NCBI GenBank assembly: GCA_964606895.1
Contig: CAZSHX010000094.1
Coordinates: 1 to 15,196 of the forward strand
From: CAZSHX01 sp964606895
Lineage (GTDB): Bacteria; Bacteroidota; Ignavibacteria; Kapaibacteriales; UBA2268
DNA: 15,196 bases
Reading direction: 5' to 3'
Every line of letters starts with the position of its first letter. Position 1 is the first letter of the stretch. Made by a program: the position numbers and the translations under genes. A model generated the notes under the pieces. The model was not told the origin of the DNA. It ran no database searches and saw nothing but the letters and a program-made list of their open reading frames with translations. Positions 1 to 6,818 of the stretch are shown piece by piece.

Positions 1-55
<55 letters not shown>

Positions 56-90
56 GACTGGTAAAACAGTCACTTCCTCGTTATGCTGCA

Positions 91-123
91 TGCCTTGCCG
101 TCATTCCCCCCGATGGTAAGGCA
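91..123. terminator. 12-bp hairpin between tRNA-Gly and the acidic-protein gene, possible terminator
   Basis: Bases 91-102 pair with 112-123 over 12 positions, two of them G-U on the + strand, around a nine-base loop rich in C. On the + strand it is followed by an A/T-rich stretch ending in a run of T at 130-134, so it could end the tRNA transcript. It also lies just past the stop codon of the leftward gene and could slow transcription from that side, although no T tract follows there. The stem is clear; the terminator role is inferred. Confidence 0.5.
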
Positions 124-132
124 TATTTACTT

Positions 133-1794
133 TTAGTACAAACCTTTCACTGTCTTCAGAAATTCAATAGATATCTCTGCTTGTGGAAAAATGCCATATT
201 CTTCGTAGAACTTGTTAATATGTGGTACTGCCGCCCCAAAACTTCCTCCTGCTTCGATTCTGTCCATCAAATTATTATATTCCACATCATCCGAATAAAA
301 CAAGTTATCAATAAACTTTTGTCTGAGGTCAGCAGGTATTTTATCTGTTATCCTCGGCTTGGGTGCTTCAACAACTTCTTCAATTAATTCAACCTCAAGT
401 TCATCTATTTGTTCTTCAATTTCAGGTTCTATTTCAATTTCGGGTTCAATTATATCTTCAGGAATTGTACTTTCAACTTCAATTTCGGGTTCAGAGGCAA
501 TATCGTTCACAATTTCAACTTCTGGTTCTATTTCGAACTCTGGTTCCTGTGTTTCCTCTAAAACTTCCGAATTATATGATTCTTCTTCGTCTGGCAGTAT
601 TTCCTCTGTAATATCCTCTATCTCTGATTCGGAAGAGGCATAAGGCATTTCCAAAGTATCAAAATCAGATGTCAGCTCTGATTGCAATGTAGTTTCTATT
701 TCAGAAATTTCTTCATCAAAAATATCATTACTTATTTCCTCTTCAAGAATCTCGGTTGCAGGACTATCGGAAACCTCAAGATTTTGTTCGTTATGATGAG
801 TTTGAAAATTGGGCAAACTCTCAGAGTCAAGATGAATAGACGCTTCTTCCAAAGCAGTATCCTCATGATTGAACTGGTCGAGCATTTCTTCGATTGATTC
901 AAAATTGGCAACCAGTGGTTCATCAAATGGAACTGTTCCATCAGGTACAAATTCATTGATTTCAGGCATTGTAACGGATTGATTGGTCTGCTCTGAATGC
1001 TCCGAATCCATTTCGTTAATAATCTGATAAATGAATTTCAGGAAGTCATTTTTAGTAAAGAACTTCAAATCCTCAGAATAAAACTTTTCTTCGAGTCTTT
1101 TAGAAATTGGAGTAAGTGCTTTGTCATCCAAAAAAACTATAAATGCTTCAACGGGTGCCTCTACCTCAATCAGTTCCGAATCATTAAAATTGAAATATTC
1201 AAATATCGGATTTGTAAGTTCAGTAAAATCCTCAGGTGAAAGGTCATAAATTTTCTCATTGTCAATTTGTTCAATCAGTTTTTCAAATTCGATAACCGAG
1301 AAAATATCATTTCTCGACCGCATGATATTCTCGTTCTCGGCACGCTGAATAAACTCTTCAATTATATATCTGTTGTCCGCAAGATAATCCAGACGGAGCA
1401 AAATTTCGTTGAAGCTCTTGGTTGGCTCACCTCTGAAAACAAACCATTTCAAAGTTGTTCTTGGTCTGATTGCCATATTCAGACGAATTTTCACTGCTGA
1501 ATCAACAACAGTTTTAAACCCGCCCGTATCAAATCTTGCATTCATAAAGTAATGACCGTCGAGTTCCTGGAGTAAGGCAACGATGGAAGGCTCTTCGAGA
1601 TTGAAATTCAGGTTGATTTTTCTCTGCATTTGTTCTTCGTAAATCCACCAGTTTACTTCAGCAGTCAGATAAGCCTTGTAGCCGATGTCAATATCAGTGT
1701 AGCCGAGGATATCTTTCAGCGTTATAAATTGTTTGTTCTTGTGGAATTTATCCAGAACTTTTTGTTTTGCCTGTTTTATGTAGTTTTCGAACAT
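133..1794 (-). CDS. Acidic protein of unknown function, last gene of the radA operon
   Basis: I do not recognise this 553-residue protein. It has three parts: an N-terminal region of about 250 residues with mixed helix/strand composition beginning MFENYIKQAKQKVL; a long, strongly acidic, low-complexity middle (roughly residues 270-485) rich in Glu, Ile and Pro with repeated E-I-E-P-E-I units; and a C-terminal segment of about 65 residues that looks like a small helical domain (DLRQKFIDNLFYSDD and onward). There is no signal peptide or membrane segment, so it is probably cytoplasmic. An upstream in-frame TTG at 1818 overlaps the radA stop; I prefer the ATG at 1794, 16 bp after radA. The spacing implies co-transcription with radA. 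The acidic middle suggests a disordered linker or a surface for basic partners, which is inference only. Confidence 0.75.
   Translation of the reverse strand: MFENYIKQAKQKVLDKFHKNKQFITLKDILGYTDIDIGYKAYLTAEVNWWIYEEQMQRKINLNFNLEEPSIVALLQELDGHYFMNARFDTGGFKTVVDSAVKIRLNMAIRPRTTLKWFVFRGEPTKSFNEILLRLDYLADNRYIIEEFIQRAENENIMRSRNDIFSVIEFEKLIEQIDNEKIYDLSPEDFTELTNPIFEYFNFNDSELIEVEAPVEAFIVFLDDKALTPISKRLEEKFYSEDLKFFTKNDFLKFIYQIINEMDSEHSEQTNQSVTMPEINEFVPDGTVPFDEPLVANFESIEEMLDQFNHEDTALEEASIHLDSESLPNFQTHHNEQNLEVSDSPATEILEEEISNDIFDEEISEIETTLQSELTSDFDTLEMPYASSESEIEDITEEILPDEEESYNSEVLEETQEPEFEIEPEVEIVNDIASEPEIEVESTIPEDIIEPEIEIEPEIEEQIDELEVELIEEVVEAPKPRITDKIPADLRQKFIDNLFYSDDVEYNNLMDRIEAGGSFGAAVPHINKFYEEYGIFPQAEISIEFLKTVKGLY
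433..493. repeat. 16-bp direct repeat encoding Glu/Pro/Ile units
   Basis: The 16 bases TTCAATTTCGGGTTCA occur identically at 433-448 and 478-493, inside a tract where near-copies are also found at about 418 and 510. In the leftward reading frame they encode the E-P-E-I-E units of the acidic middle region. This looks like local in-frame expansion of a short coding repeat. Confidence 0.75.
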
Positions 1795-1810
1795 AGTATT
1801 AAATCGAAAA

Positions 1811-3157
1811 TTAAACAAATAAATGAGTTAAAGCCAACGAAATTCTTTCAACTTCGGTCAGCTTGATATTATATTTTGTGTTATTCTTGAAATTATTCTT
1901 TGGGATAATCACATTTTTGAAACCAAGTTTTTCACTTTCAGCAATCCTCTGCTCAATCGAAGAAACCATTCTTACTTCGCCCGTAAGACCAATTTCACCG
2001 ATGATAACAGTTTGCGAAGAAAGCGATTCATCCCTGAATGAGCTTACAAGTGCCGCCGCAATTCCCAAATCAACCGACGGGTCGTTCAGATAAATTCCGC
2101 CTGCAACATTTATAAAAACATCATGTTTCCAAAACGGAATGCCTAATCTTTTGTCAAGTACTGCAAGAATCATTTGAAGCCTTCGCAAATCAAAGCCGTT
2201 TGAAGTCCTTTGCGGCACAGAATAACTTGTAGGCGAAACAAGAGCCTGCACTTCAAGCAAAATCGGTCTGCTCCCCTCAATTGCCGCAACAATAGCAACT
2301 CCTGAAGCATCCTGCATTCTGTTTGCAAGAAATATTTCAGAAGGATTGGTTACTTCACTCAGCCCTTCATTCGACATTTCAAAAATACCGAGTTCATTTG
2401 TCGAGCCGAAACGATTTTTCAATGCCCTTAGGATTCGGAACGAATAAGACTTATCCCCTTCGAACTGTAGAACTGCATCAACTAAATGCTCAAGAATCTT
2501 TGGACCCGCAATAAAACCGTCTTTCGTTACATGACCAATAATAAAAATTGCCTTACCTGTGGTTTTCGCAACCTGCATCAAAGCAGAAGCACATTCCCGA
2601 ACCTGAATTATACTCCCCGGAGTTGCATCAACTCTTTCGGAATAAACAGACTGAATTGAGTCAATAACAACAACCATCGAATTTACAGATTTGATGGCTT
2701 GAATTATAGATTCAATATTGGTTTCAGCAAGCAAAAAGAGATTTTCGGTATTTCCTGCTAATCGGTTTGCACGATATTTTATCTGCTGAAGTGATTCTTC
2801 ACCTGTAACATAAAGCGGTTCGTAATCTCCGAGAGTACTACACATCTGAAGCATCATGGTTGACTTACCAATTCCAGGGTCGCCACCCATAAGAATCAAT
2901 GAACCCGGAATGATACCACCTCCGAGAACTCTGTCCAGTTCGCTTATACAGGTTTTTATACGATAATTGTTTTCGGTTTCAATTTCGTCAAGCCGATAGA
3001 TTTTATTATTAGAATGGGAGGCAGGACGAGATTTTTTTGAAACTTCAGAAACTTCCTTTACGAAAGTATCCCACTCACCACAATTCGGACACTTCCCAAG
3101 CCATTTGGCAGATTGGTTTCCGCAACTTTTACAAATATATAGTTCTTTTGACTTCAT
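1811..3157 (-). CDS. radA: DNA repair protein RadA (Sms)
   Basis: RadA is a RecA-related ATPase that helps process recombination intermediates and drives branch migration. All family parts are present in 448 residues, close to the usual length: a C4 zinc finger (C9, C12, C23, C26), a Walker A motif GGDPGIGKST at 91-100, a Walker B strand ending in D166 (VVVIDS, 162-167), the RadA signature KNRFG at 247-251, and a C-terminal Lon-protease-like domain from about 270 to the end. The ATG start overlaps the stop of the upstream gene as ATGA, so translation is probably coupled. The next gene starts 16 bp beyond the stop, giving a three-gene leftward operon. Nothing is missing or unusual in the motifs. 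Confidence 0.97.
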   Translation of the reverse strand: MKSKELYICKSCGNQSAKWLGKCPNCGEWDTFVKEVSEVSKKSRPASHSNNKIYRLDEIETENNYRIKTCISELDRVLGGGIIPGSLILMGGDPGIGKSTMMLQMCSTLGDYEPLYVTGEESLQQIKYRANRLAGNTENLFLLAETNIESIIQAIKSVNSMVVVIDSIQSVYSERVDATPGSIIQVRECASALMQVAKTTGKAIFIIGHVTKDGFIAGPKILEHLVDAVLQFEGDKSYSFRILRALKNRFGSTNELGIFEMSNEGLSEVTNPSEIFLANRMQDASGVAIVAAIEGSRPILLEVQALVSPTSYSVPQRTSNGFDLRRLQMILAVLDKRLGIPFWKHDVFINVAGGIYLNDPSVDLGIAAALVSSFRDESLSSQTVIIGEIGLTGEVRMVSSIEQRIAESEKLGFKNVIIPKNNFKNNTKYNIKLTEVERISLALTHLFV

Positions 3158-3477
3158 CTGTTTCTTTTGGCTCTTCTTATGTCAGTTTTTGCATTATGAA
3201 TTCTTGTCTTTTTTTGTTTTATTTTCATTTTTGAAGCATCAATCTTTGTATCAAGCTTTTTCATCTTCAAATCGTACTGTTTTTGAGAAATTTTGCCTTC
3301 TTTAAGTTGCTGTTTCAAATGCTTTTTCTGCATTTTGGTATTCTTGATTTCATCTTTGTTTTTCGCAATTGAAGCCTTGTTAGTTCTGATTGCCGATTCA
3401 CTGCTTCTTGTGTTTTGAAAACCATAAGAAGAAAAAACGAAACTCAAGATGATGAATGGTATAAGAAATTTTTTCAT
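3154..3477 (-). CDS. Small secreted, lysine-rich coiled-coil protein, function unknown
   Basis: This is a 107-residue protein. Residues 1-19 form a signal peptide (MKKFLIPFIILSFVFSSYG, cleavage likely near G19 or F20), and the rest is almost entirely charged helix with heptad-like spacing: repeated K-x-x-K and L/I/M positions from about 30 to 100, ending in a basic tail RAKRNR. It should be exported and form a strongly basic coiled coil, perhaps binding the cell wall, lipopolysaccharide or nucleic acid in the periplasm. No family is recognised. It is the first gene of the operon with radA (4-bp ATGA overlap), which is odd because RadA works in the cytoplasm; the pairing may be no more than shared transcription. 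The ATG is preceded by AAGGATT about 5 bases upstream, a plausible ribosome binding site. Confidence 0.8.
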   Translation of the reverse strand: MKKFLIPFIILSFVFSSYGFQNTRSSESAIRTNKASIAKNKDEIKNTKMQKKHLKQQLKEGKISQKQYDLKMKKLDTKIDASKMKIKQKKTRIHNAKTDIRRAKRNR

Positions 3478-3623
3478 GTTGTAATCCTTATAAAATTAAG
3501 TAATCCTTGAATTATTCACTATCGAAAATACTGTTTCAAATCAAAGACAAATCCTACTTGCAAATTGTTTTTTTTGATTTCTGATAATTAATTGAAAATA
3601 GTTTGTCAAAATAGTTAACAAAA

Positions 3624-3650
3624 TGTTATTTTCAAAATTATAAAATAACA
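3624..3650. promoter_or_regulatory. 9-bp inverted repeat upstream of dtd, possible operator
   Basis: TGTTATTTT at 3624-3632 is mirrored by AAAATAACA at 3642-3650 around a nine-base spacer, ending 25 bases before the dtd start. It lies in the 198-bp gap (3478-3675) between the divergent radA-operon and dtd genes, which must hold promoters for both directions. The region is very AT-rich, so chance symmetry is possible. I could not assign -35/-10 boxes with confidence here. Confidence 0.3.
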
Positions 3651-3675
3651 AATTGAAAAATATTTTGGAAATGAT

Positions 3676-4116
3676 ATGCGTGTAGTGGTTCAAAGAGTGT
3701 CGAAAGCAAGTGTTATTATTGACGGTGAAGTCTTCGGAAGTATAGGAAAAGGCTTGTGTGTGTTCGTTGGAATTAACGAATCGGACAACACGGATACTAT
3801 TCGATGGATGTCAAACAAAATTGTCAATCTCAGAATTTTCAATGATGCAGAAGGCAAAATGAACAGGTCGGTAATTGACGAAGAAGGTGGAATCCTTTTT
3901 ATTTCAAATTTCACTCTTTATGGAGATGCCCGCAGAGGTTTTCGTCCCAGCTTTACTCATGCCGCACCTCCCGAAATATCGGAACCGCTGTACAACCAGA
4001 TGGTTGACTACCTGCAAACAACCTTTCCTGTCAAAATTGCTCCCGGAGTGTTTGGTGCCATGATGGATATTGAACTCATCAATGATGGACCTGTAACAAT
4101 AATTATTGAGAATTAG
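3676..4116 (+). CDS. dtd: D-aminoacyl-tRNA deacylase
   Basis: Dtd hydrolyses D-amino acids (and mischarged glycine) from tRNA, protecting translation. The 146-residue length is exactly typical of this dimeric cytoplasmic enzyme, and the start MRVVVQRVSKASV is the family N-terminus. The catalytic-loop motif, usually SQFTL, is present as SNFTL at 77-81 with T80 retained, followed by LYGDARRGFRPSF. The C-terminal Gly-cisPro motif that supplies chiral selectivity across the dimer is G138-P139 in NDGPVT. The Q78-to-N change is the only notable departure. The ATG is preceded by GGAA at 3667-3670. It appears to be transcribed alone or to read into the secreted-protein genes 137 bp downstream; no convincing terminator lies between. 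Confidence 0.96.
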   Translation: MRVVVQRVSKASVIIDGEVFGSIGKGLCVFVGINESDNTDTIRWMSNKIVNLRIFNDAEGKMNRSVIDEEGGILFISNFTLYGDARRGFRPSFTHAAPPEISEPLYNQMVDYLQTTFPVKIAPGVFGAMMDIELINDGPVTIIIEN

Positions 4117-4193
4117 AATTATTTAGCAGAAACTAATTATATTTTTAGGCGATACAATAATATTTAATACAGTGTGTCTTTTGCATTAATTAA

Positions 4194-4219
4194 TAAATGA
4201 CAAAAGGTTAAGTCATTTA
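4194..4219. promoter_or_regulatory. 8-bp inverted repeat in the leader of the secreted-protein gene pair
   Basis: TAAATGAC at 4194-4201 is mirrored by GTCATTTA at 4212-4219 around a ten-base spacer, 34 bases upstream of the ATG at 4254. It could be an operator for the promoter of the paralogous secreted-protein genes or, if transcribed, a leader hairpin. No further support is visible. Confidence 0.35.
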
Positions 4220-4242
4220 AAATAATTATTTTAAAAAATATC

Positions 4243-4247
4243 AGGAG
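4243..4247 (+). promoter_or_regulatory. Shine-Dalgarno site AGGAG
   Basis: AGGAG sits six bases before the ATG at 4254 and fixes that start. It is one of the strongest ribosome binding sites in the window and argues for a lineage that uses Shine-Dalgarno initiation. Confidence 0.75.
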
Positions 4248-4253
4248 TTCACC

Positions 4254-4733
4254 ATGAATTATACTTCAAAATCTATCAAATATGCCGTTGTAGCATTTGT
4301 TTTGCTCTTCGGTATTGCCATAGGAAATGTGCAGACAGCAAAAGCTGTAAAAATATCCATTACTATTAATCCAAGGGGTGGAAAAAGTGGTTTCCAATCT
4401 TGCTGGACAAGTGGATTGATATGCGTAATTATTAGTGCAAACCGTCAGGCTCCCAACGGAACAACAGGCGGAAGTCCTGCAAATGCCGAATTGAGAGGAA
4501 ACGAACTGCAAATTTCATTTACTCCAACCGAGGAAATGATGAAAATGCAGAAAGATGAAATTCCAATTGAAGTTGCACCTGAAACATTTCTCGATTCTGA
4601 CCTTTGCAAGCTTTTCGGTGCTAAGGAAATTCAAGTCAGAAAAGGAACATACAAAGTTAAAATAAAAGACGGGAAAGGTTCTCTTGATGTTGCGGTCAAA
4701 GCAAGCTGGAATTTGAAAGAGAATAATAAATAA
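4254..4733 (+). CDS. Small secreted protein with three conserved cysteines, paralogue A
   Basis: This 159-residue protein starts with a long signal peptide (hydrophobic about 10-24, cleavage probably after A29-K30-A31). The mature part appears beta-rich and has cysteines C50, C57 and C118. It is clearly a paralogue of the next gene: both keep the C-x6-C pair, the third Cys, and a block from A78 to V146 that aligns without gaps to residues 77-145 of the neighbour (28 of 69 identical by hand count), including the stretch G-T-Y-K-x-K-x-x-D-G-K at 131-141. No family is recognised and no catalytic motif is evident. The odd number of cysteines leaves one free or available for a metal, lipid or partner bond. 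It is probably periplasmic or surface-associated; the function is unknown. Confidence 0.8.
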   Translation: MNYTSKSIKYAVVAFVLLFGIAIGNVQTAKAVKISITINPRGGKSGFQSCWTSGLICVIISANRQAPNGTTGGSPANAELRGNELQISFTPTEEMMKMQKDEIPIEVAPETFLDSDLCKLFGAKEIQVRKGTYKVKIKDGKGSLDVAVKASWNLKENNK

Positions 4734-4820
4734 TAATTTGATTTTGAGGCAACTCACTAATTATGTTTGTACAAATCTCGAAAAATTGAAATCTATTTAT
4801 TTATAATTAAAGAAAGTTTT

Positions 4821-5288
4821 ATGAACTTCACAAAAAAAACAGTCAGATATGCTCTGACAGCGTTGATAATAATTTTCAGCATAGCAATTAGTACTTCGCA
4901 GGAAGCCAAAGCACTCAAAATCAGAGTTTCAACTGTTGAAGGCACAGGATTCCATGTCGGAACAATTGGTGACGGTTGCGGCGGTAGAGATGCTATCTGC
5001 ATGACTGTGGAATTAAGCCGTACAAGCCAAGCCGGATCCGAAGGAACAGCAGAATTGAAAGGCAGGGAACTAACTGTTATGTTTAACCCTAAAGAGTATT
5101 TGCTCACACTGAAAAAGGACCAATTGAAAGTTCAGGTTGAGAAGGCAATTGACCTTGATGCAGAATTTTGCAAAGCTTTGGGAGTAACCGAGGCTCAGGT
5201 TCAGCCGGGCACTTATAAAATTAAACTCGATGATGGGAAGGCTATAGTTGTTTTCAAAATGAAAGCAAAAGAGAAAGCTAACAGATAA
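4821..5288 (+). CDS. Small secreted protein with three conserved cysteines, paralogue B
   Basis: This 155-residue protein is the tandem partner of the preceding gene, 87 bp downstream. It has the same signal-peptide plan (MNFTKKTVRYALTAL..., cleavage likely after A29-K30-A31), cysteines C53, C60 and C117 in matching places, and the shared block at 77-145. The N-terminal mature part differs (glycine-rich around 41-56), so the two copies may bind different ligands. A TTG at 4767 in the same frame would add 18 residues ahead of the signal peptide; the ATG at 4821 matches its paralogue's N-terminus and follows AAAGAAAG at 4809-4816, so I chose it. The mature C-terminus is lysine-rich. Transcription probably ends at the hairpin at 5313-5344. 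The function is unknown. Confidence 0.8.
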   Translation: MNFTKKTVRYALTALIIIFSIAISTSQEAKALKIRVSTVEGTGFHVGTIGDGCGGRDAICMTVELSRTSQAGSEGTAELKGRELTVMFNPKEYLLTLKKDQLKVQVEKAIDLDAEFCKALGVTEAQVQPGTYKIKLDDGKAIVVFKMKAKEKANR

Positions 5289-5312
5289 ATTCTTTTAAAG
5301 ATTGAAATATTT

Positions 5313-5344
5313 ACAAAACGAATCTCTTGTGGGGTTCGTTTTGT
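5313..5344. terminator. Bidirectional terminator between convergent genes
   Basis: ACAAAACGAA at 5313-5322 pairs perfectly with TTCGTTTTGT at 5335-5344 around a 12-base loop. It lies between the stop of paralogue B (5288) and the stop of the HIT gene (5364), which read toward each other. T-rich bases follow the stem in both directions (GTTTAT on the + strand, AAATATTT on the - strand), so it can serve both genes. Confidence 0.8.
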
Positions 5345-5363
5345 GTTTATAGGGTTGTTGGAT

Positions 5364-5870
5364 TTACTTCAGAATCTTCGAAAACTCTTCAGCCAAAACA
5401 TCCCTTGCATCGCTTACTGCTTCTGAGACTACGTTAATCTCACCCAAAACAGACATGAAATTTGTGTCGCCTGTCCAACGTGGAACAACATGAAAATGAA
5501 CATGTCCGGGAACTCCGGCTCCGGCAACTCTTCCAATATTTACTCCGATATTGAAACCCTGCGGTTTATAAATTTTCTTTAGAATACCAATGGCTTGCTG
5601 AACTGTAGTCATAATCTCGGTCATTTCTTCAGGGTTTAGTTCTTCAAACTCTCCAATATGTCTGTTTGGAACAATCATAATGTGTCCGCTGTTGTAAGGA
5701 TAGCGGTTCATGATAACAAAAGAGTATTCCATCCGGACTACAACAAGTAGTTCTTTATCCCTATCAACGGAGTTAACTGCTGTACACAAAAAACAATCAG
5801 GATTATTACAACCCTCTTCCTTAAAACCTTTTATATATTGCGAACGCCACGGTGACCAGAGAGTTTCCAT
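5364..5870 (-). CDS. HIT-family nucleotide hydrolase/phosphorylase (Ap4A-type)
   Basis: The 168-residue protein has the histidine-triad active site HVHFHVVPRW (H123, H125, H127), where the middle region binds the nucleotide phosphate and one His forms the nucleotidyl intermediate. The N-terminus LWSPWRSQYI and the C-x4-C-x2-C cluster (C21, C26, C29), with a likely zinc role, mark the subgroup that includes Rv2613c-type diadenosine tetraphosphate phosphorylases, so a dinucleoside polyphosphate is the likely substrate; specificity cannot be read from sequence. An in-frame TTG at 5903 would add 11 residues, but ATG at 5870 has AAGGAAA just upstream and matches family N-termini. The gene stands alone: the operon to its right is closed by a terminator at 5902-5939, so its promoter must lie within or just past that hairpin. 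Confidence 0.92.
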   Translation of the reverse strand: METLWSPWRSQYIKGFKEEGCNNPDCFLCTAVNSVDRDKELLVVVRMEYSFVIMNRYPYNSGHIMIVPNRHIGEFEELNPEEMTEIMTTVQQAIGILKKIYKPQGFNIGVNIGRVAGAGVPGHVHFHVVPRWTGDTNFMSVLGEINVVSEAVSDARDVLAEEFSKILK

Positions 5871-5901
5871 TTGGATTTCCTTAAAAAACTGATAATTTCT
5901 C

Positions 5902-5939
5902 AAAAAAAAACGCTTACCGGATTAATGGCAAGCGTTTTT
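5902..5939 (-). terminator. Rho-independent terminator of the T9SS-cargo/beta-barrel operon
   Basis: Read on the - strand, AAAAACGCTT pairs with AAGCGTTTTT (5930-5939 with 5906-5915), extended inward by a GG/CC step after one mismatch, with an eight-base loop, and is followed by nine consecutive T (5902-5910). It begins 21 bases after the stop of the beta-barrel gene at 5961. This is the most convincing terminator in the window. Confidence 0.92.
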
Positions 5940-5960
5940 AAACAAATATGGTTTGTTCCT

Positions 5961-6803
5961 TTACAAAGCAAAGCGAACATCAACACCTGCCTGAATAGCG
6001 TTAACTTTCCAGCTCTCTTTTGTTGATACGTTTGTTAATCCAAGATTGTAATAAATAGAAGGAACTACATAAAATTTGGAACCTGTGATGATTTCATACT
6101 GCAAACCGAATTTCAAAGCAAATCTGAACCCGGAAGCGTTTGGAATATCGCCTTCCTGTGCAATATAGGTTCTGTCATTGTTAGTATAATATGGAGTGAA
6201 TCCATACTGGTTAGTAACAAGAGGAATTCTTTTGAACTGAACATTGTCCGGCTCAACGATTTCATATTTCTGATTCAAGGTTTTCTTAATTGGAAAATCA
6301 AAAGAAGGTCCGGCTGTTAAACCGAGATTTCCAATTACATTGAACTTATACATAAGCTCAACACAAAGAAGATTATAAGCAACCTCAATTGAGTGACGGG
6401 TTGAGGAAACAACCGTAGTCCGTCCGCCTTTGCCGTCGTCAATCAGAGAAGGGTACTTATCGCCTTCCTTAGTAAAAGAAGATGGCAGAGAACTGTAAAG
6501 TACACGTGCAATCAATGAGTGTTTTGAACCGACTTTGCTTCCAAAGATCTGTTCGTAAGAGAGTCCTGCATAAAATCCGTTGTTGCTTCCATTTTCGAAG
6601 AAGGGGCATAGGGGGTCGTCAACGAAAGAAGAAAGCTTAACGCTGTGCATTGACCTGTTATAGCCAACCACGGGACCTAAGTAGATAGCAGTACTGGTCG
6701 AACCGGGATTGAGCGGGTCAGCCTCACCTTCCTGTGCCAATACGTCAATTGTTTGAAAGAATATTAGTGCTACTAGAGCAAGTAGTAATATTCGAACCTT
6801 CAT
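5961..6803 (-). CDS. Outer-membrane beta-barrel protein
   Basis: The 280-residue protein has a signal peptide (hydrophobic 4-16, cleavage likely A23-Q24 in VLAQEG) and then a pattern of alternating short amphipathic strands and polar loops: GPVVGYNRSMHSVKL, FYAGLSYEQIFG, HSLIARVLYSS, LLCVELMYKFNV, LGLTAGPSFDFP, GFRFALKFGLQYEI, FYVVPSIYYNLGL and the terminal AIQAGVDVRFAL. Glycine- and aromatic-rich girdles, and a final strand ending close to a C-terminal Phe, are typical of small (about 8-10 strand) outer-membrane barrels of the PorT/OmpA-like group in Bacteroidota and relatives. It starts 15 bp after the stop of the large T9SS cargo gene and shares its terminator, so the two are co-transcribed. 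It could anchor or help export that cargo, or be an unrelated envelope protein. Confidence 0.85.
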   Translation of the reverse strand: MKVRILLLALVALIFFQTIDVLAQEGEADPLNPGSTSTAIYLGPVVGYNRSMHSVKLSSFVDDPLCPFFENGSNNGFYAGLSYEQIFGSKVGSKHSLIARVLYSSLPSSFTKEGDKYPSLIDDGKGGRTTVVSSTRHSIEVAYNLLCVELMYKFNVIGNLGLTAGPSFDFPIKKTLNQKYEIVEPDNVQFKRIPLVTNQYGFTPYYTNNDRTYIAQEGDIPNASGFRFALKFGLQYEIITGSKFYVVPSIYYNLGLTNVSTKESWKVNAIQAGVDVRFAL

Positions 6804-6818
6804 AGTTCATCCCTTTTT

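Noticed and set aside
359..643. Serine-rich rightward reading frames opposite the acidic protein
   Set aside because: They are the antisense of the Glu/Ile-rich repeat; serine richness follows from the complementary codons, and there is no ribosome binding site or family resemblance.
4111..4138. AATTAG/CTAATT stem as a dtd terminator
   Set aside because: Six A/T-rich pairs around a 16-base loop are too weak to call, although some T residues follow.
4767..4820. TTG start giving an 18-residue longer paralogue B
   Set aside because: The extra residues precede the signal peptide and are absent from paralogue A; the ATG at 4821 has a better upstream site.
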